Translations under genes and position numbers: made by a program
Notes under the pieces: generated by a model
Told to the model about the DNA's origin: nothing
Databases searched by the model: none
Seen by the model: the letters and a program-made list of their open reading frames with translations, nothing else
Part shown: piece by piece, positions 59,200-64,000 of the stretch
Position numbering within the stretch: position 1 is the first letter of the stretch
How the letters are laid out: each line of letters begins with the position of its first letter
Assembly: GCA_019356535.1 (NCBI GenBank)
Contig: CP037918.1
Span: 620,001 to 684,000 of the forward strand
Origin: Chromatiaceae bacterium
Lineage (GTDB): Bacteria > Pseudomonadota > Gammaproteobacteria > Chromatiales > Chromatiaceae
Length of the DNA: 64,000 nt
Direction: 5' to 3'

Positions 59200-60213
59200 A
59201 TGAATCGCGTACTCCCCGTGGCCCTTTTCTGTGCTTGTTGCCTGGTCGCCTTGCCGGCCGCTGCCGTGCGTCAGGGGATTGGTGTCTATTTCGACCAGGA
59301 TCTGCTGCTGCCTCTGGTCAACGAGGATCGCGACTACACCATGGGCGTGGGCATCGAGTTCTTCCAGGAGGACGAGGGCTTCTATCCCTTCGAATACCCC
59401 CTCAAGCGGGTGGCGCGCTTTCTCGGCATCCACGACGCCGAGCGCCGGGTGCGCCGCAGTTACTTGCTCGGATCGGTCAACTACACGCCGGACGACCTGT
59501 CGGCCAGCGCGCCGCTGGCCGGCGACCGGCCTTACGCCTCGGTACTCTACCTGGCCAACAAGCGGGTACTGGCCGATCGCCACAAGGCCGTCGGCGTGGA
59601 GGCACAGGTTGGTCTGCTCGGTACCTACGTGGCGCGTGAGATCCAGCGCAAGCTGCATCGGGCTTGGCGTGGGGCCACCGGCAGCAACCAGCCGGTGACG
59701 CCACGTGGTTGGGGCAACCAGATCAGCGCCGGTGGCGAGCCTACCTTGCGTCTGCGCCTGGCGCGTTCCGACCTGCTGGCAGAAGGCCCCGGGTACTGGG
59801 ATCTGGCCGGTAGCGCGGACATCAGCCTGGGCTACCAGACCAACGCCAGCCTAGGGCTGGCTGCCCGTGGCGGGGTGATTGCCAGCCCTTTCTGGAGTCT
59901 GCCTTACGACCCGATCAACCGCGGCCACTTCGTGCCGGCCTTTGGTGGCGACGAGGCTTATCTCTGGGTGGCGGTACGCGGTCGGGTGGTCGGCTATGAC
60001 GCCCTGTTGCAGGGGCAGTTCCGCGATAGTGTGTTGACCTACGATGCCAGCCGGATTCGGCGCCTGGTGCTGGATGCGGGGAGTGGCGTGACCGCGAGCT
60101 GGCAAGGCTGGCAGCTGACCGTCTCGGCCAACCTGAAGACCTCCGAGCTGGATGCGGGGGCTGCTGATTGCACGCATTGGTGGGGTGGCCTGTATCTGGC
60201 AACGCGGTTTTGA
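59200..60213 (+). CDS. LpxR-like (DUF2219) outer-membrane protein
   Basis: This 337-residue protein has a signal peptide ending PAAA near residue 24 and an outer-membrane barrel pattern ending in the aromatic YLATRF. It resembles lipid A 3'-O-deacylase LpxR. The YFDQDLLLP, RDYTMGVGIEF, PLAGDRPYAS and IQRKLHRAW...GWGNQI stretches align with it. Compared by memory with Salmonella LpxR, the active-site Asn9 and Lys67 equivalents are Gln and Ala here, while Asp10, the Thr and the His remain. Activity is therefore uncertain. It lies 67 bases after flgL. Confidence 0.78.
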   Translation: MNRVLPVALFCACCLVALPAAAVRQGIGVYFDQDLLLPLVNEDRDYTMGVGIEFFQEDEGFYPFEYPLKRVARFLGIHDAERRVRRSYLLGSVNYTPDDLSASAPLAGDRPYASVLYLANKRVLADRHKAVGVEAQVGLLGTYVAREIQRKLHRAWRGATGSNQPVTPRGWGNQISAGGEPTLRLRLARSDLLAEGPGYWDLAGSADISLGYQTNASLGLAARGGVIASPFWSLPYDPINRGHFVPAFGGDEAYLWVAVRGRVVGYDALLQGQFRDSVLTYDASRIRRLVLDAGSGVTASWQGWQLTVSANLKTSELDAGAADCTHWWGGLYLATRF

Positions 60214-60215
60214 CG

Positions 60216-60242
60216 AAAAAAACTGGCGCCGGGGGGCGCCAG
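60216..60242 (-). terminator. Terminator after the sigma-54-driven small gene
   Basis: On the minus strand CTGGCGCC-CCCC-GGCGCCAG is followed by seven T. It is oriented to stop transcription from the 106-residue gene. Confidence 0.85.
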
Positions 60243-60285
60243 GGTAATGACGAGGGGGTTTCGTCTGGCCGAGGAGGAAAACGAC

Positions 60286-60606
60286 TCAGCTTGCGGGAGC
60301 TCGGGTCAGCAGAGCGTCTACCGTGCGTCCGTCGGGTGCGTGGCTGGCCATCAGGGCGGCCGGATCTCCGGCAGCCTGCCGATGCAACTGCTCGATAGCG
60401 GCCAGGGCCTGCGTGGAGTCGCCGATACGCTGGCTCAGGGGACGCTCCAACCGCTCGGGGGTGGGCCCCTCGAGGCTCAGGGCGTCGTCAGTACTCGATG
60501 GAACGGCCTTTTGCTGCTGAAAGGAGGTCGGCTTCTCTTGCGACTCGCGGCGCTCGAAACGCAGCAGCGATGCGGGGATATTGACGTGTTCAAGGCGGTT
60601 GGTCAT
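60286..60606 (-). CDS. Uncharacterised small protein in the sigma-54 flagellar regulon
   Basis: This 106-residue protein begins MTNRLEHVNIPASLLRFERR. It has a polar low-complexity middle (residues 22-48) and a helical C-terminal part (QRIGDSTQALAAIEQLHRQAAGD). No known domain is recognised. AGGATGAC precedes the ATG at 60606. A sigma-54 promoter lies upstream and a strong terminator downstream, so it is a complete monocistronic unit next to the flg cluster. Its regulation implies a role in flagellar assembly or motility (inference). Confidence 0.75.
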   Translation of the reverse strand: MTNRLEHVNIPASLLRFERRESQEKPTSFQQQKAVPSSTDDALSLEGPTPERLERPLSQRIGDSTQALAAIEQLHRQAAGDPAALMASHAPDGRTVDALLTRAPAS

Positions 60607-60663
60607 GTTGTCATCCTGTCGTGTGCCGGATTTCTGGCGATTGGTCAATCTTGCCGATAGCGA

Positions 60664-60679
60664 TGCAGCATGTGTGCCA
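60664..60679 (-). promoter_or_regulatory. Sigma-54 promoter of the small orphan gene
   Basis: On the minus strand TGGCACA-CATG-CTGCA has exact GG-N10-GC spacing and lies about 58 bases before the start codon at 60606. Confidence 0.85.
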
Positions 60680-60785
60680 GGAACCTTCGCTGGCTGTCGT
60701 GGGCCAGGCGCAAGAGGGCTGTTCAGGCGGGATTCAGGTGGACTGCGCCACACTCTCGGCAAAGACGACACAGGAGGACCTGGGC

Positions 60786-61622
60786 ATGAATTCGAAGGGA
60801 TGGCGTGGCTGGCTGGCCGTACTGTTGCTGTTGTCGGGGAGCCTGGCCCTTGCTGAAGCTCCGCTCGAGGAGCTGCGCTATCGCGTCACCTATCAGGGGT
60901 TGTTCTCGGCCGGTGCGCGGGTGCCGATTGCCGATGTGAAGCTGTGCACCCGCCTGCCTTCTCCCGACGCCCCCTACCTGGAGAGCGAGCTGTTCGCCTC
61001 CTCGGCGCGTTATGGCCCGGTCGAGGCCTTCTACGCCATTCGTTACCGTTTCCGTTCCTGGTACTGGCGCGACCACTCCGGCGTGCTTGCCGCCGAGTAT
61101 CACGAGTTCGGCCGGCCCGACGACCTGGAACACAAGCTGATCTATCTGGACGATCCCGAGCAGCCCTTCATCACGCGCAACCTGCTGCACGAGGGCAAGC
61201 TGGACCTGCCGCGGCTGCGCGCCGGTACCTATGTGGCGCGGGTGGCCGCCGGCGAGCGTCACGCCTTCGACCGGCTGGGCTTGCTGCAGGCGGCGAGAGG
61301 CCACCCCCTGCGGCCGGGCGAGGTATTCGAGGCCCGGGTCTCCAATGGCAGCCGCATGCTGAACTACCGGGTGAAGGTGGAAAAGGCCACGCGTGTGCAT
61401 GTCGCCGGTAGTGAGTGGGACGCCCTCAAGCTGCGCTTCGATGGCATCGAGTACGACCGGCGCGGCAGAGAGAAGGCAGCGCATCGTCCCATCTATATCT
61501 GGGTGAGCGCCGATGCTCGCCATATTCCCTTGCGGGCGGAGGCGCGCGCCGCAGTCGGCAGGTTCCGCGTAGAGCTGCAACGCTCGCCCCCGCGATCGGA
61601 GCTGGCGCTGCGTTCCGGTTGA
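60786..61622 (+). CDS. DUF3108 domain periplasmic protein
   Basis: This 278-residue exported protein has signal peptide GWLAVLLLLSGSLALA. The mature part has beta-rich DUF3108-like segments (LRYRVTYQGLFSAGARVPIADV, EAFYAIRYRFRSWYWRD, PIYIWVSADARHIPLRAEA). AGGAGG precedes the ATG at 60786 by nine bases. Function unknown; relatives are envelope proteins. It is divergent from the sigma-54-driven gene. Confidence 0.75.
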   Translation: MNSKGWRGWLAVLLLLSGSLALAEAPLEELRYRVTYQGLFSAGARVPIADVKLCTRLPSPDAPYLESELFASSARYGPVEAFYAIRYRFRSWYWRDHSGVLAAEYHEFGRPDDLEHKLIYLDDPEQPFITRNLLHEGKLDLPRLRAGTYVARVAAGERHAFDRLGLLQAARGHPLRPGEVFEARVSNGSRMLNYRVKVEKATRVHVAGSEWDALKLRFDGIEYDRRGREKAAHRPIYIWVSADARHIPLRAEARAAVGRFRVELQRSPPRSELALRSG

Positions 61623-61623
61623 T

Positions 61624-62217
61624 TCAGCCGTCCTTGTCTTTCTCCCCGCCCTCCTCGGCCAAGCCCAGGTGCGAGATGTCCGGCAGATCCGCCGGTGGCT
61701 GCAGGGTGGTGCAATCTTCCAGGCTGAAGCTGCCGGGTTCCGACATCGACAGGCCGGACAGGTCGAATTCCGGCTTGGGTGCCTCCGGGCGCTCGTCGAG
61801 GGGCACCCCGGGGGCATCCAGGCGCATCCAGCTGATATCGCCGATGAGGGCGGGCACCACCGGCGGGGCGCAATCGACAAGCGAACCGGTGCGCGGTGGC
61901 AGCACCTCGAAATCGCGGGCCTGGTTTGCCGACGGCTCCGGTGATTCCGGTGCTGGCTTGGCGACCGTTCGTAGCCGCGGCGGTGGCGCGCCATGCGGCA
62001 CGATATCTACCAGGGCCCCGGCCTGGCGGAAGGCGGCGCGATAGCGACCGGCCTTGTCCGCATCCACCCGGGCCTTCACGCGCATCGGCCTGCCGCTGAA
62101 CAGGCGATCGAGTGTGGCCTCGTCCATGCCGAACAGCCGACCCAGCATGAGGCGGGCGGCCTGCGGCGAGGTGTCGGGGAGTAGCTCCCCGCGAAAATAG
62201 ATATCGAACCTGTCCAT
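61624..62217 (-). CDS. Hypothetical protein with conserved N-terminal domain
   Basis: This is a 197-residue protein. Residues 1-75 (MDRFDIYFRGELLPDTSPQ, LGRLFGMDEATLDRLFSGRP, then AGRYRAAFRQAGALVDIV) match a small domain often found at the N-terminus of gammaproteobacterial hypothetical and membrane proteins. The rest is Pro/acidic and probably disordered. No catalytic motif is seen. It converges with the DUF3108 gene, whose stop is one base away. Confidence 0.7.
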   Translation of the reverse strand: MDRFDIYFRGELLPDTSPQAARLMLGRLFGMDEATLDRLFSGRPMRVKARVDADKAGRYRAAFRQAGALVDIVPHGAPPPRLRTVAKPAPESPEPSANQARDFEVLPPRTGSLVDCAPPVVPALIGDISWMRLDAPGVPLDERPEAPKPEFDLSGLSMSEPGSFSLEDCTTLQPPADLPDISHLGLAEEGGEKDKDG

Positions 62218-62322
62218 GTCGGTACGCTGGGTCGGTGCGCCTGCCAGTCCTGATGGCTACCTATTCTAGTGCCACTCCTGGCGCCGTGTAGTGAACGGCT
62301 GGGGATTTCGGGTGTGATCCCT

Positions 62323-63192
62323 TCACCCCTGCCGGGGTGTCCGGCTGTGGGTCTCCCTGGGGGATGAGGCCAGCAGGGCAGCCAGTATCCGACCGTCGTG
62401 TGGTCGCAAAAGGTGACCGGGAGGCGTGGTGTAGGTACGGGCGCGGGAGCCGATCGCCGGGACCTGCCGCATGTCCTGGCTGAAGGGGGGCACCAGGCGG
62501 TCACTGGGCAGGTGAGGGATGCCACCGCGGATCAGCGCGATGTAGTCGATATCGGGGTGAGGTTGCTGATTGAGCCAGTACAGCAGGGTGCCGGGACGCG
62601 CCGGGACCAGGTCCTGAAGCACTCCCCGACTGGCGCGCAAGGTGTGGTAGAGGGGCTCTCCGAGGCGGCGCTGTACTTCCCAGCGGCGGACCTGGTGCAG
62701 GGGCGGCGGCCAGTCGTCGTTCACGGCATCGAGTGCCTGCAGGGCGCGCCAGGTGCCGAGGTGCGGGGCGGCGATGGTGATCAGGCGATGTACGCTTGCC
62801 GGTCGGTGGCGGACCAGGGTCATGCGTGCGACCACTCCCCCGGCGGAATGCCCGACCAGAGTGATCGGCTCGCCGGGATGGCGGCGGTGGATCTCCTGCA
62901 GGTAGGCCGCCAGCCAGTTGGCCTGCACCACGATGGGGGCGATAGAAGGCAGGAGCACCGTGTACAGCGTCCCGCCGGGTCCCTTGTCGAGCGGCAAGAA
63001 GACAGGGCCTTGTGGCGAGGGATGCCAGGTGCCGCGCAACACGTGGCCGTGGTCTTGCAGTACCGCGATCACGCCGCTGTCGACCCAGGAGCGGTCGCTG
63101 CCGAGGTAGCCGTGTACTAGCACGGTGACATCTGCGCGCACCGGCAAGCTGGCCAGTAGACCCAGGAACAGGAGTCGAACCGCTTTTATCAT
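62323..63192 (-). CDS. Exported lipase-like alpha/beta-hydrolase
   Basis: This 289-residue protein has a signal peptide (AVRLLFLGLLASLPVRA), oxyanion segment VTVLVHGYLGSDRSW, and nucleophile elbow ITLVGHSAGGVVARM near residue 110. The catalytic His is probably in the C-terminal TPPGHLLRPHDGR. It resembles triacylglycerol lipase/PGAP1-like hydrolases. The start at 63192 gives a proper signal peptide. Substrate unknown. Confidence 0.8.
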   Translation of the reverse strand: MIKAVRLLFLGLLASLPVRADVTVLVHGYLGSDRSWVDSGVIAVLQDHGHVLRGTWHPSPQGPVFLPLDKGPGGTLYTVLLPSIAPIVVQANWLAAYLQEIHRRHPGEPITLVGHSAGGVVARMTLVRHRPASVHRLITIAAPHLGTWRALQALDAVNDDWPPPLHQVRRWEVQRRLGEPLYHTLRASRGVLQDLVPARPGTLLYWLNQQPHPDIDYIALIRGGIPHLPSDRLVPPFSQDMRQVPAIGSRARTYTTPPGHLLRPHDGRILAALLASSPRETHSRTPRQG

Positions 63193-63422
63193 GGGGAATC
63201 CACTACTTCGCGAGTCAGGGTGCGGTTGCATTGTAACTGCCGGCTACACGGCGGTTTTTCAAGTTGCTTCATAGAATCTTCTGATGTACGGGCGACAAAT
63301 CATCAGGTGACAAAACAATCTATTGGGAATCTGCTCTCGCCCTTCTATGTTTATAGTGACGTTACGCGCTGGATGGCAGGATTTATGTCGCTTTTCCAGT
63401 GGACTCGAGAGGAGGGCAACTG

Positions 63423-63932
63423 ATGAGAAGGCGATTGTATTTTCTGCTGCCGGGCATGGAATCGGCAAAGACCATCGAGCGCGATTTGTTGCTGGCCAAG
63501 GTGGAAGATCAGCACATGCACTTCCTTGCCCGCGCGGGCATCAATCTGGGCACCTTGCATGTGGCCAACCTGTTACAGCGTTCCGATCTGTTGCACGGCA
63601 TGGGCATCGGCATGGTTGCCGGTGGCGTGACCGGGGCGGTGGCGGGCTTCCTGATCTCGACCACCGAGACCGGGGCGGCACTGGGGCTGGGCAGTGTCCT
63701 GATTCTGGCCACCTTGGGTGCGCTGGTGGGCACCTGGGTCTCGGGCATGATCGCTGTGAGCATCCCCAATACCCAGTTGCGGCGTTTCCAACGTGCACTG
63801 GACAAGGGGCGCATCCTGCTGATGGTGGACGTGCCGCCGAAGCGGGTGCGCGAGATCCGTCAGTTGATCCTGTCGCGGCATCCCGAGGCCATGGCCGGCG
63901 GCCAGGAAGCGCACATGCCGGCCTTCCCCTGA
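63423..63932 (+). CDS. Membrane protein of DUF1269-like type
   Basis: This 169-residue protein starts RRRLYFLLPGMESAKTIERDLLLAKVEDQHMH and has two adjacent Gly-rich hydrophobic segments (GMGIGMVAGGVTGAVAGFLI and LGSVLILATLGALVGTWVSGM). A basic C-terminal part (PPKRVREIRQLILSRHPEA) follows. The layout resembles DUF1269 membrane proteins. GAGGGCAACTG precedes the ATG at 63423. Confidence 0.7.
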   Translation: MRRRLYFLLPGMESAKTIERDLLLAKVEDQHMHFLARAGINLGTLHVANLLQRSDLLHGMGIGMVAGGVTGAVAGFLISTTETGAALGLGSVLILATLGALVGTWVSGMIAVSIPNTQLRRFQRALDKGRILLMVDVPPKRVREIRQLILSRHPEAMAGGQEAHMPAFP

Positions 63933-63936
63933 GCGT

Positions 63937-64000
63937 TCACTCCAGGTAGCGGCTCTGCCAGTCCAGGTAGCGTTGCTGCACGGCCTGGCAATAGTCCACC
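63937..64000 (-). CDS. C-terminal fragment of an unidentified gene
   Basis: The minus-strand frame reads VDYCQAVQQRYLDWQSRYLE and stops at 63937-63939. The rest lies beyond the window edge. It is too short to assign. Confidence 0.45.
   Translation of the reverse strand, partial: VDYCQAVQQRYLDWQSRYLE

Overview
The window is a GC-rich chromosomal segment of a motile, respiring gammaproteobacterium. Evidence for this includes the ispB/rplU-rpmA-obgE-proB and rpsT/murJ-ribF-ileS blocks, a class I fumarase beside sucAB, BolA-glutaredoxin, a polar-flagellum type flg cluster with sigma-54 and sigma-28 promoters, and an Rsm/Csr-like RNA. The ArsS and DUF1631 genes would suit a sulfur-oxidiser/Chromatiales-type lineage, but the genus cannot be fixed from sequence reading alone.

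Layout. 0-7 kb: lpdA, an esterase and a UPF0149 gene, then ispB with tRNA-Pro divergent from rplU-rpmA and obgE-proB. 7-11 kb: an OprD-like porin translationally coupled to a large PAS-containing chemoreceptor. 11.6-18.7 kb: rpsT, murJ, lspA, a candidate CsrA-sequestering RNA, ribF-ileS and cysC. 18.7-28.5 kb: an overlapping thioredoxin-ampD-btuF-like cluster, a DUF1631 gene, an FKBP with nadC, a degenerate DinB/FGE (EgtB-like) protein, a second chemoreceptor and a SlyD-like FKBP. Two copies of a 262-bp non-coding inverted-repeat element (MITE) sit in this region. 28.6-35.1 kb: bolA-grx, then sucA-sucB-fumarase. 35.4-41.9 kb: a small ORF, an RND pump pair, a GGDEF diguanylate cyclase and a TauE-type transporter. 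41.9-44.9 kb: tRNA-Arg with a 160-bp tandem repeat grown from its 3' end, then an ArsS radical-SAM gene with two associated glycosyltransferases. 44.8-59.1 kb: flgN, flgM and flgA (minus), cheV-cheR and flgBCDEF / flgGHIJKL (plus). 59.2-64 kb: an LpxR-like protein, an unknown small protein behind a sigma-54 promoter, a DUF3108 protein, two further hypothetical genes, a lipase-like protein and the end of an unidentified gene.

How the parts work together. The flagellar region shows a readable promoter hierarchy. Sigma-54 -24/-12 elements precede flgA, flgB, flgG and the unknown 106-residue gene. Sigma-28 elements precede flgM, cheV-cheR and, less perfectly, the second chemoreceptor. A c-di-GMP cyclase with an inhibitory site, two chemoreceptors, CheV/CheR and a possible GacA-controlled Rsm RNA all point to coordinated control of motility versus attachment. 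The most novel-looking items are the Rsm-like RNA at 14.1 kb, the sigma-54-driven orphan gene at 60.3-60.6 kb, the tRNA-Arg tandem repeat, and the small inverted-repeat elements, one of which splits flgF from flgG.
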